DNA of 64,000 bases from Sitta carolinensis (lineage: Eukaryota; Chordata; Aves; Passeriformes; Sittidae). The stretch spans positions 100,874,410-100,938,409 of the forward strand of contig CM063284.1 in assembly GCA_032173965.1 (NCBI GenBank). The letters run 5' to 3'. Shown here one piece after another: positions 34,668 to 46,500 of the stretch; within the stretch, counting starts at the first letter, position 1, and the number at the start of each line of letters is the position of its first letter. The translations under genes and the position numbers were made by a program. A model generated the notes under the pieces. It did no database searches. It was not told the DNA's origin and was given only the letters and a program-made list of their open reading frames with translations.

Positions 34668-37600
34668 AACAATGGATTTTGCAAGGTCAGGAAAAGGATG
34701 TTGCAATAAGAACTCTGCAAATAAGTCTGCTGAAGAATCGCAGCCTTTCCTGTAAATCTGAAATTTCGTTTTCAGATGCTGTGTGGGAATGACTTTCTGT
34801 GGTGTCTCAAGAACCATATTCTGATGTCTCTGGGATAAGACCACAGTTAATCACCATAAGCAGATGATGGCAAGATGGTACTCTCAGTCAAAATAGATGT
34901 GATCTAGGCAGGGACTGATGGTATATAAGATAGCAACACTGTGCAGAAAGTACTGAGTTGTTAATGTGCTGTTGACAAACTATGGAGCATAATGCCCAAG
35001 GCATCAGATTACATTCTTAATGCTACACTGAAAGGAATATCAAAGGGCTTTTGTGGTTTATGAAGTAAACTGTTTTCACATGGTAGTAAATACAATATGG
35101 CGATTTAGGCAAATAGTAATCATGAAATTGCAATAAAGAAGCTTTGAAAATGCCAATGTACTTTTAAGTGAAATCAGAAGTGAAGTTAGGGTGAAATTTA
35201 TTAATTTCAAGAGCCCTATATTTTCTTTTTCATACAAAATATAGCTTTGATCAAAGCTGTGTCTGGCTGTGAGATAAGGAGACTATTGCCCCAAATGATC
35301 AGTCCCTTGTGGCTTTCTGTGTTGGAAGAACCAATGCTTTTAGAGTGATGTCACCTGCAGAAATGAATAGGTAGATTGCAGCTGTTAGTCTCTGCCCACA
35401 TGGACAAAGGGCATACTTTTCCTCAGGAAATGAGAGCTAGCACTTATTCCTTATGCCTACTAATCAAAATCCTTTTAAGCAAAGAAAAGGAGGATAAAAC
35501 ACAGACACGAACATTTTCGGTTTTGCTTCTGTGGTCTAGGTAAGAATTTGATAGTAGTCCAAATATTTTCTCTGAGAAGGATTTGATGATAGAAATTAAT
35601 CTGCTTTGATTGTCTCTTTCTGAGCATTTCTGAATCTTCTGTTGGAAGATGAAAAGGAAAACTATTTTTACTGGTTTTGTAAAACTCCTTTTCTAGAAAT
35701 AAAATGGAATTATCTTTATAGTAGAGAGAGCTGATCTTTTGTCCCTAAACTCTGGTGCTGGTGTTTCTGCGTATGAAGCCAAAGGATTTCTTGGAACAAA
35801 TTCAGTCTTGTTCCTTTGAGTGTCTTTGGTGTCATTTACAGAGATTTTTCCCTGTAAAGCATCAGAACTATCTTGATTTGTGAAGAAACCACTTTAAAGG
35901 TGACTATGTCTTTATCACTCTGCTAATTTATTTTTTTTAGTCAAAGATAAAAAAAATAGTAAATAAAATTCACACCTTGACTTCATTTAGACTTGAAACT
36001 TAAAACTTCCCAAACTTGACTAGAAAGACAAAGTATCATCAATTTACTTGCCTTGGAAGCCATTCCTGAAAGGCACTTTTATTTGTAAGAGAAAGAACCT
36101 TATACTCTGGAGCTCTGGAAACATTCACATTTTGCTATTTAATGTCTAAACTTCCGAATCACTGTTCTAAAATGCCTAAAAAGTTTGAAATACATTTTAG
36201 GAAGGAAATATGGGAAGTGTTTTGAATATGCTAATTATTCAGGAGCTAGATTATTAGTCAAATTTTCAAGGATCATTTCTTACTAAGATGCTATTCATTT
36301 GCATGTGCTTTAGGTGGACGAGATATGCTACATACATTCTCTCTACTTAGTAACAACAATCTCTTATTTTCTTGTCTTATTTTTTTCCCAATATTGACTC
36401 AAAATACTCATCTTTCTTACTACAGAAAGGATAGCCACTTCCTAGGTCTTGTTTTACTTGAAAGTATTCCAGAACAATCTGTAAGAATGATACTTCCATG
36501 GATACAAAAAAGTCAGCAGCTCACTGGACTAGAGAGCTTCTTACATTCTTCCTGCACCTCCTTACAATTCCTCCTTTGTATCAATCTGCCAACCTTCCTT
36601 GTGCATTTTCTCTCCTTGGGTCACCTTGCCTGTAAACTTGTTACAAAGCTCTCAGCTACTCATAAAGCATTTTGTATCTCTCTTTGTACCACATGCTAGT
36701 ACCAGAAGTGAGCCAGGCTTCTGCTGTTGGTACTGAGAGAAAGTGACTGAACCTGTGCAAGAGGTGTTGCTCCCTGATTCCGTCACAGAGATTTGAGCTG
36801 ATAGAGGCAGGACCTTGAATCCACTTAAGTTGCCTTTCTGGGCTGGTGCACACCTTCTGAGAAGGCCCAGGTTTGCCAGACATCAGACTCCTGTCTAACA
36901 CATTACTTGTCAAAGGAATGATAGAGAATCCAGGCAGACTGCTGTGGAGCAATCCTGCTGGAAAATAAAAGACAAACTGCAATAAAATCCAGTAGGTGCA
37001 TTTGGGAAGATAGTTTCAAACAATGGCCAAGAGCTTCTATTTCTGCTATGTTGATCTATATGCCTCTTTAAGTGCTTAGTTTCTTTACAGTGCCAGATGC
37101 TTAATGTTTGCTTGTTAAAACTGGAAAATCAACTGTGTAGCTGTACCAAGTAGACTGCTCATTCCTGTTCTTGTTGGAAGGATTACTTCTTTCTGTTTGG
37201 CTGGCTGCTTGCCTCAAGGTAAAGGAAGCCATCAGTATTAAATGCAATGAATGGCATCACTGCTTGGTTTCTATAACTGCTTTTACAGCAGATGAGAAAG
37301 CAAGGGAGGATAAGTACTTTGGCACATGGTTTGATCAGTGTTTTGAGCTGTTAGTTATGCCCTGTGCTTAATTCTGGCAGTTTGCCATGAGACGGTGAAT
37401 AAAACTCTGCATATTAAAAGGTGATATTAGCCAATAACTTTGTTTACTAAAGAAGAATCCTATGGCAAAAAAGGTAAGGCAAGATGTTCACTACCTCTTG
37501 TCTGCTTCTCTTTTTTGCCTTCTCACTTTCCTATTGGGTGTGATCAGGCAGTGAGTGTAAAGTACAGCTGTTTCTTCTGATGAACAGCAACATGACATTT

Positions 37601-40468
37601 CTTACTGTGTGAGTACTCCAAGCATCGTGATCCTTGGGCATGCTGGTATAAGAGCAAAACAGTAGGTTTTTATGCATTTGGAGACTTTGTTTCATTGAAG
37701 GAATTGTGATTTCTTAGACTAAAAGAAGGCTGAGAGGTCTTCCCTGATCCTGATAGTTGCATCCAGAGCAGAGTGGCCCCAGGTTACACCAGGTACGCCT
37801 TTTAACAGTGGACTCTTCTATGATGAGGGGAATATTTCCAGATTTTCATGATGCTTCACAATGTCTCATATCTCCTGATAAAGGGCAAGAGAGGGAGTCA
37901 GGGGAAAGAGGAAAAGGCCAAATAACAATTTCTTTTGAGATTAAACTTGTTCTCTCTTTAATTTATCATCTCTCATTGGCCGTTTAATTTTGTGACTAAG
38001 CAAAAGAACAAACATTTATTAGAGCATTTTGTCAGCATGCTCAGAAAGCAGAATAAGAGATACAATAAGGGCTTCTGGAAAAGACAGGGAGCTATCAGGA
38101 GAATATTTACATTTAGAGCTGGTGATTTTAGCCAACATGGAATGCAGCAACTTGTGAACCTTCAGACCCTGTTTACGTGCCAGCTGTCCTCTTTTCCCCC
38201 TCTCTTGGACAGTTGGCTGATGGTGCTGTAAAATGCCTGCTTCGGAAGAAGAGCCTCCCAAGGTTTTCTCAATTTATCCTTTGTGAACACAGTGATTTTG
38301 GTATGTCACTGTCATATACTAAGTACATATGTGCTCTCACCTTGTTTGACCTCTTCAGTTTCTTGTGTTTTAAGTCCATCCTGTTGTGTTGGATCTTAGT
38401 CCAAACCAACAATTACTAATAAATGTTTATACAAATACTGTTAATTTCTTTCTTGGAAAGATGCTTTCTGTTTTCTTATAGCCATCATTTAAGGTGTTAG
38501 AATACCATCTCATAAGTTTTGGATGATTTTCATGTGACTGGTATGTCTATAAACCTTCTTTCTTTCTTACATCCAACTAATTGGATCAGAAGTACCATGG
38601 CAAGGATTGTTTTGTTCAGAGAAGACAAAATTCTCAACAACTTTGCTAGAGAACCTTTTCATTTCCTCAAAAAGAATTTGTGCAAAGTGGAAGCTATGCT
38701 TCAAGAAGCAGAAAGCAGGTACTTTTTATTTCTAGTAGGAAACTCACAATCCCTTTGCAACCCACAGAGTAAAATTCAGCCAGTTTAGTTAGGTTTTGCA
38801 TAAACTTCTCTCTCATCTAGAAAAATGCAGAGCATGCTAAATCTCATGCAATGTCAAAGGTACCTCCACCACCCTTAATGAACAGTGTGGGTCTGGGAGC
38901 AAAAAGCTCTTCCATTGCCATCAACATTCCTGTCCTTATTCCTTATACTTACTATTCAGGAACTATTGATTATGCTTCCTACTCAGGAAACTTCCACAGC
39001 TGTCAAATGGGCCTTAAAACAACCAGAAATGCCTGTAGGATGTGTGACTTGGTGCAAGAGAAAGATTAGGGTCTGGATACATCAGTTATCTCATTTAAAT
39101 ATAATTAAAATTTCAGACGAGTTCCCTATACAGTTCACAGAGAGAGTTAAGTCTGAAAAAGAAGAGAAGGAACTCTGAACTCCTTTACAGTATGCCTGAA
39201 GCAGACAGTCTGTATAGTACTTCTAATATAGTTTAGTATCTAAATGTTGCCTGCTTCCAGAAGAGCTTGAAGATTATTTTCTATGTACAAAACTGACTAG
39301 CTGTCATTTAGTGGAAGCTGTGGTAGTGAACTTCCAAATTGTAATGTCCACTTTTTTTCATCCTGCTAAAAAACCCTTGATGTTTGTCTTCAGCTTCTGT
39401 TGCTCAGAGTGGGTTTGCAGTGGTTTTTAGAAAAACGACTCTGTCATCACTCCATTCCATGCAGGTCATGCCAGGTCTGCATTCCAATTGTGTCCAAGCC
39501 AAAACTAGAAGTAGGGCTCAACTGAAAAATGTTGCTCTGAAAAAAAGTTTTGTGGATTTTGTTTAGTCTTCTTCTGCTATCTCTCTTTTGACATCCCTCA
39601 ACTCATCTGCCACCAGCTGGACTCATGGCTCCTACAACGTATAAAACTGATGATGATAATCAATTTTAACATGCAATAGCATCTTCCACATGTTGCTTTA
39701 CTGCTATCTAAAACCTGGACTACATTTTTGTAGCAGATGGTTAATGGGATACTGGAAGATTTGAGCGAGAGTATTGTTTCCTTTATCCCCTTTTTAAGCC
39801 CTAAAATCCAATTAGGCATTGTGTGGCTGCAAAATAATTACAGAGTGAATGCTGTTAACTGGAATACTTCACATGCAATTCCCCTCTCCCCTACACTCCC
39901 CCCAAATGCTATGCAGCTGTTCTAAAAGCGCTCTGAGCTGTGTGGGAACATAGAGATTAGCTTATGCCAAAACACGGTCAGACACAGCTGTAGTAGAGAA
40001 AGATGGGCTTAGATGTAAGATACTTATAGACTTACCTTTTGCTGCTAGATTATATTTTACTGTGCTTTTGTTAATGAGATATTTCAATGCATAAATAGCT
40101 GTTGAGGACTCTGGTCTAAGTTAATTGCAAATTAATTCATTAACTCCTACACATTTTGGAAAAAAACCCCCAAAACCCAACATGAAGAAATAAAAACCCT
40201 AAGCTCAAAGTTTAATGCAATACTGCACATATATAGCAGCAGTTCTTGGGAAGCACAATGGAGCCAAAACATAGCCAGTGCTGTAAATGTTGAAACAGTC
40301 TCTTTGTCTTAAGGCACATAAACTGCAGACAGAACTTGGTATGTTTGTCCTGGCTTTTGGTCCAGGCAGTTGTTTGCAAACCATGCCTCTGCAGTCAGAG
40401 CAGATGTGGCAGTAAAGCTGTAACCCAGCAAACCTTGCTCTGTTCTTCCTTCTCACTCTTTGTAACAG
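34668..40468. other. Unique sequence, no gene recognised
   Basis: No recognisable genes. ORFs at 36325-36699, 37992-38231 and 38885-39178 lack domain features and clear splice boundaries. The segment 38575-38633 is similar to 40610-40668 (separate entry). Confidence 0.5.
38575..38633. repeat. Segment related to 40610-40668 (about 75% identity over ~59 bp)
   Basis: It shares aattgga, then the exact 13-mer gtaccatggcaag, then a T-rich stretch ending ttcag, then purine-rich sequence and ...ctcaa, in the same order and spacing as 40610-40668 about 2 kb downstream, on the same strand. Neither copy belongs to a repeat family I recognise. It may be an old dispersed repeat or an old local duplication. 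Confidence 0.55.
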
Positions 40469-40814
40469 AGAGGCAAAGGATTTGGCCCAGGAAGAAGTGC
40501 TGCAAAACTTGGACAATATGCTGAGAGAGGAAACACTGAAAGTGTTGGGTGGACAGTATTGGACTTCTGTTATTCTCACAGCCAATCCCATTGTATTCCT
40601 TTTAAACCAATTGGACTGGATGTACCATGGCAAGAATTTTTTTTTTCAGGAAAGAAAAAATCCTCAAGACTCCACAGTGCCAGAGAAGTCTAGAGACTAC
40701 CCCTGGGAGGGGCAGAGAGTATTAGACAACCACAATTTGAATGTCATAAAATTTCTTAATGACGAAAGGAAACTGAGTAGCGGTTGTTGCAACCAGGATA
40801 GTCACTGGTTCTAA
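40469..40814 (+). CDS. Possible terminal coding exon of an unidentified plus-strand gene (weak)
   Basis: A strong acceptor (pyrimidine tract tgttcttccttctcactctt then tgtaacag) abuts 40469. From there a frame is open to a stop at 40812-40814, about 114 codons. The first ~25 codons look coding-like: they read EAKDLAQEEVLQNLDNMLRE, an acidic, probably helical stretch. Later residues are less convincing, and part of the frame (NQLDWMYHGKN) overlaps the ~60-bp segment that is repeated near 38.6 kb. There is no convincing internal donor, no upstream exon was found, and no family is recognised. A 142-codon frame on the opposite strand (40633-40205) overlaps it, which lowers confidence further. Confidence 0.15.
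40610..40668. repeat. Segment related to 38575-38633
   Basis: This is the partner of the upstream segment, sharing gtaccatggcaag and flanking similarity. It lies inside the weak ORF starting at 40469. See the entry at 38575. Confidence 0.55.
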
Positions 40815-42205
40815 GCCTGGAGATAAAATGGGACTAAAAAGATACAATGAAAGGGGAAAAGTAGTGTTTCAGTATTTCTTAGGTTTTGGTGTGTTTCATC
40901 CATGCCCTCCCCTCTCCTAATTATTTAGTTGTTTTTACATTTAAAAGTCTATTTTTTTGGGGGGGAAAGTCACTGAGAGAGATCAAGGCAAACCTACCCC
41001 CTTGCTCTGGATGACTTGTAAACTCATCACAGATGTTTGGCAGGAACAGAGGCATTATACTTTCTGAGGATACTGTGTTTCATGCCAGGAAGCAACTTCA
41101 AGCAGTTTTGCTTACATGGGGTGTTTTTATTTTATAACCTTTTTCATCTTGTGCTGCTGTGAGTTGTTTGTTTTTGACATGCATAACAGCAAATGGTGGC
41201 TGCAATTTTCTTCACCCTGCAGTGTGATGATACCGAAACTCCAATATGAAAACATCTGGGGAAATTCAGGGTTCAGCTGGAATTTCGTACAATGTGCTGA
41301 TGGATGTTGCTGAGATCTTGACGCACTTGTGCCTGCTCCTGAAATGATAAGTTCTTTACGCAGAGAATCATGTTGTGATTCAGATTCAGTTTCAAGTAAA
41401 TAAACAAAAAAATGGTTAAAATATAACAGTACAGTGGAAACTGTATAATTTGATTTTTCTTGGTCTTGTATTTTGGTGTCTTCACAGTAGCTTTGATAGG
41501 TTGTTTTAGGTTGAGCATCTTTTTCAAATAATTATCTCATCTGAGTGGTGATTACAAAGAATTTTAGTAGTCATCCCAGTTAAGCAAGAAGTAGGTGAGT
41601 GAAACAGCTATATTCATCTGAAAACACTTGAGTTTCAGAGTGTGGGTTTTTTAATGTGGTTTTTCTGGTACTTTCTGCTGTGGAGTATCCTCCGTGGGAA
41701 ATATTTCCATGCTCTCTGGAAAACGTATTTCAGCTTCCTCTTTAAACCAGAAGACTATGCATGTGAAACCAGATCCCTATTATTTTTATTAATTTTTTGT
41801 TTTTATTCAATTATGGTAATAATGCCTTCTGGGTGATATGTGCTATGTGAACTAGACATTTCCTGATATGGACTGAACATTACATTTGTATATGTCAAAC
41901 ATGAAGTAAAGTTATTCTATGGTGTCCTATTTCTCCTGGAAAATAAATAAAACTCAGAAAAGATTTCTAGTAGGCGAATCTGAATTGGCAAGTATTTCAA
42001 ATCCATACAATTTGCTCAGGGCTATTACTTTCTTCCTTTCCTCCCCTCTTCTTGTGCAAAGCAGTCCTCAAGGATCTGTCTGAGAAAAGACTGATTGGTG
42101 GTGTTATGTGGAAGGCTGCTTAAGCTTTCAGCAATCATAAGATTAGCATCATGATCTGAAGGAGTTCACTTGGTTTGCTCCTCACTTGCCTCTCGATGAT
42201 TAATA
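40815..42205. other. Unique AT-rich sequence, no gene recognised
   Basis: Short featureless ORFs only; no repeat family recognised. Confidence 0.55.
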
Positions 42206-42242
42206 TAATTATTCAATAATCTTTATGATTATTGAATAATTA
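42206..42242. repeat. Perfect inverted repeat, 16-bp arms, 5-nt loop
   Basis: The left arm taattattcaataatc (42206-42221) is exactly complementary to the right arm gattattgaataatta (42227-42242), with loop tttat. Both arms are almost pure A/T. It could form a cruciform or RNA hairpin, but no function is implied; AT-rich DNA yields such palindromes by chance more often than balanced DNA does. Confidence 0.95.
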
Positions 42243-43339
42243 GTTATATTCAGAGTGGAGAGTAATAATCACCTGAGATACAGGTCACTCAATTTCCCTT
42301 TGTGTGTGTCCTTAGGAAGCATCTATTTAAAGGGCTTGCACAGAAACTGATTTTCTGTAGAAAAATGCCATTAGATTTTTTCCCTCAAAATGTCTGTAAA
42401 CATCAAGAATGAAGCTTGGAAAATTGGAAGAATGTGTTTTCTTTCTTCTCCACATGGACATTCTATAAACAAATTCTTATCAGTTGGTGTGCCATCTGTG
42501 GACAATATTCTTGCTACATTCTGTTGAGATACAGGTATTTTTAAATCTGTCATTTTGATTTATAGCTGATCTAATCTATCAGTTTATTTTTAAGGACAAT
42601 AAGTTATCAAGTGGACTGGAAATTTGATAATAACATTTTATTCTCTTCTTGTTTACCTATATATATGACAAATGTATCATGTTCAAAATTATAAACATAT
42701 ACACATTGCAGAAAGACAGCTTTGAGCATTCTGGCTTAATTTCAAGATGTTTGCAGATGAATACATACTCAATTTGTCATCTTTCCCAATTATTTATTTA
42801 TTTCCAATGAGTTGCCTTATTTTCAGAATTCTTCATAAAGAGGAGGACTGGAGTGTTGGTGCTGAACGAGAATGGTCCCTTTGCTTTCATTCATAAAATT
42901 CAATATCCCTACTTCAGTTTTAAGTTAAAAAAATTCTTCCATTTTCTTTCCACGGTTCATTGTGTGACTGGGAAATCAGTGTTTCAGAGGATAAGGATTT
43001 CTTAGAACTCTTCTTCTTCAGAGGAAATAATGAGTGCTGTTGCCAGCTATAGCATTATTAGCATGGTAGTGTGATTGCAGCTTGATGCTTCCTACTGGGA
43101 AATCTCCTCTTTGGTTCCTGAAGAGTTCTGTTTGGGATCTGTAAAATTTCCCTTGCAGGCATGGTGTGGGACCTCCACACGTTTTGTGGAAGGCAAATAG
43201 AGGTCCATCAGGACCTGAACCTGTTCTGAATGCTGCTTACGAAGGTGATATAATGCCTTTTATTTTTTGCTTTGCAAGCCTGTTTAGATGAGTTTCCTAA
43301 TCCCACTTCTGCATTGGAGTATCCTGTTTTTCAGCATTG

Positions 43340-43576
43340 ATGAAACTAAGTATTGTACTTTTATGGCCCTTGATTGTCATTTTATGTCCTAATGTGTTGA
43401 CAGAAAGAAAGACCAAATCAAGAAAGAATACTGAATTTTCTCTTCTAGACAAAAGCCATTTGAAGAGAACTCAGGAAAAATCTCCTGCATTTTGCTACTT
43501 ACTCTGCTGTCATTCTCCATCCCTTCTGTCTTCCCATGCCTTTCTAACAACTTCTTTTTTGTGTGCTGTACTGTGA
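43340..43576 (+). CDS. Possible small secreted-protein ORF or exon (weak)
   Basis: An ATG at 43340 starts a frame of 78 codons. Its N-terminus MKLSIVLLWPLIVILCPNVL looks like a cleavable signal peptide: Lys near the start, about 16 hydrophobic residues, then a polar Lys/Arg-rich stretch. An acceptor-like tract (tatcctgtttttcag) ends 6 bp before the ATG. The rest (LDKSHLKRTQEKSPAFCYLL and a Ser/Leu/Cys-rich tail) matches no family I know. No strong donor, promoter or conserved cysteine pattern is seen, and T-rich DNA often encodes hydrophobic runs by chance. Confidence 0.15.
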   Translation: MKLSIVLLWPLIVILCPNVLTERKTKSRKNTEFSLLDKSHLKRTQEKSPAFCYLLCCHSPSLLSSHAFLTTSFLCAVL

Positions 43577-46500
43577 AGGCTCTGATGGAATGCATAATGA
43601 TATTGTCTCTGGCAAATTTTTTAACCAACCTCAATGAAATATTACAGCACTATGTTTTAAATCTCTCAGTGCCTAGAGTGAATGCATTTGCAAATTTCTC
43701 CATGGTTATTGAAAAGGAAAATCTTTGTGGGAATCATTGGTAAGGTCCTGCTCCCATGGGATAACCTATAAGATTCTGATGTCCATCTAGGTATTATATA
43801 AATTTTTTTAGGTCTGGCCACCAAATCAGAAAATGAAACTTGTAGAGATGTTTTCAGGAACATTTTCAAGTTATGAGAGAGACATCGGAATTCACGTCGG
43901 CTGTTTGCAGGTCAAACTTCTTGTTGTTTCTTTTTTTTGAAAAAGCTGCAATTATAGCTGGGGGGATTGTTTGTACGTGCACATTTGTAAACTTCATTCA
44001 AAGAGACTTGTAATGATAAAATTAAAAAGTTGATCAGCAGAGTTACACAGGTCCAAAACTCATTACCAGAAATTTTACTAAAACCAGCTGTGTGTAATAT
44101 TGATATGAGACAGAACAGAATGGCTTGTTCATAGCAGGCAAAGTTTCACTGCTTAATAACAACTACTTTGGATTCAGTCCAGTGAATAGTTTAACTTTAT
44201 AAATAATGCAATCTTGCAACAATTTCCTTTCTCAAGATTTGGTCTCCTTAATGATTTCAAACCTGCCCTGTCCCATGGTATTGTTACACTGCTTTAAATG
44301 GCTGTGAATTGCTGACTTCTGGTAGCTATGTAGACTTTTTTCTGCTCTGTCTTTCAAACACACTTCAGTTAAAAGTATCTATCTGTCAAAAAAAGAAAAG
44401 GAAAAAAAGGGTCAAACTGTCTCTGTGTGACTCATTCTACTGGAGACAAGCACAAAATGACACTTATTTTCAGCTCTAGTATCACTTTATTAATTTCTCT
44501 TGGGGATAACTTATTGAACTTCAGTGACTTATTTGATTTCAGTATTTTCAGTACCAGGGGAAAACACATTTCTATTTCACGCAGTCAAGAGAGTGGAGAA
44601 AGCGTGGAGATGACTGGCTGCACATCTCTACTAGTTGAAGAAAGGTTCTGGATGTGCACCTTCATATCAGGTATTGCCCATTAGAATGTCTGCCTACCTG
44701 TGAAGTTTTGGACATTCTGCTGTAAAAAGCCAAAGTTTTTTTCTCTAGTCGTACTTGGTCTTCTCTGTACAAAACATTCACCATATGCTCAGAGCATATG
44801 GTTGCAAATCTGGAATCATAACCCTGCAGTTCCTTAGGGTTTTAGAAAAAGTGATGACCGTACATTTTGGGTTTGAATCTGTGTGATTTGTACAGTATTA
44901 ATTAAAATGTTTCTATATGTGAAGGATGAAAGGTGAATTAATGGAGAGGGGAGCTGAAGTTCCACTTTCTGGGATGGGTCATCTCAGAGTTCACATTTGT
45001 GTGTGCATGCTTTTGTGTATGTTTGACTTCTGGTTTTGTTACTTCCATTTACGTACAGATGGTTAAAAGGGAATCAGATGTCAGCATTAATTCAGATGTC
45101 AATTCCTTCATATTTTTATGAGATACATAAAAATGTATCTTGCCACATGTTTTCTATGTATTTTGAATTCTTTCTGCATCATTTCTATTCACTTGTATAA
45201 ATAAGGCTGCTTACAAATATTAAATTTCTAAAAGTATTGAAAGGATTGAATAGAAACTTAATGGCTGTGGCAGACTGCACCATCTGTCATTCACTGAACC
45301 TGGAGACAAGGTTTTGAAGACTTGAGGCAACAGAAGGGAATTTCAAAAATGCTGCAAAGTTACCTGCTGCAGCAACCTCCATCTGGAATCAGCGGTGAGG
45401 TTAGAGACCTAAACTCTTCAGGAGGACAGGCAATGTGGATTTATTAATTAAAGGAGGACTGCCACAGTGGATTTATTCTGTATCAGTGCCAGCTGTCTAG
45501 AAATACAGTGGAAATAGTGGCTGCATCAGGTCTGCCAGCTTTCCTGATTTTATTGCAAGGCTTGCTGCTGTTTCCCTCACTCTGTCTCAACAACTGTAGT
45601 TCTATGATTGCACAAGATTTTTGGCCTTTTTTTAGTAAGAAAGAATTTCTGAAACCCCGGGTAAGGGAGGTAAAGCATGAGAAAGCATGAGAAAGTGAGA
45701 ATACAAATCATATGTGTGAGATACTCAGAGTTAGTTAATTTTTTTTTCTTCGACTCACTAATTTTGGAACCTTCCTCAAGATTATTCACTTAAAGTGTAA
45801 AGCAAATTTTAAAATTACATTTTTCCTCTAGTTTCACCCTATACTCATAAATAATTTTAATACAGATTCTATCACTTCTATCACCTACCTTACAATTTTA
45901 ATTTGAAAGTCTTTAATCTGTTTAAATTAAAATTACTTACCACATGCGCAATCTACCTTCTATCATGCTCTGTCTTGTTGCTGAGATAGAATCAATTTTA
46001 ATTACAAATGATCTCTTTGTATTTTATCCTCTCTGTAGAATCCATAACAGAGATGACAGAAAATAAGAATTTAACTGAAATAACAAAGTTAAACCAAGTA
46101 GTTTTTCTGTTTGTTTGAGTCACAACAGTGAAGACTGAAAGAAAGTGTGAAGGAAGTGTGAAGAAGAAAACCCCACAAATTGCCATGGAAGAACTCTGTA
46201 TGTTTTTTATAACTTCATTGTTCTCTATGATTTACATTCTTCAGATGCTGAATTCAGGAATATAAATTATGAAGCACAGATTTTTATCTTGAATACCAAC
46301 ACAAACAGTTTTACTGTTTTTTTAGAGTAAATCTTTCCTTTTAAGGATGCATAGATAACCTCTTCATATCAAAGAAAAAATCTCTCATCTAATTGGAAAG
46401 ATTTTATGCTTGTGATCTATTTGTTGAAAAATGCAACATTGTTTTACAGGCAGTGCTTCTTTTTGCACCATCTTTCCCATCTCAATCCATCCCCGCCTAT

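Noticed and set aside
36325..36699. Plus-strand ORF of 124 codons rich in Leu/Ser/Phe
   Set aside because: Typical translation of T/C-rich non-coding DNA, with no start context, domain or splice support.
40205..40633. Minus-strand ORF of 142 codons
   Set aside because: Composition is unlike a structured protein. It runs antisense to a strong plus-strand acceptor, so the opposite frame is the better candidate.
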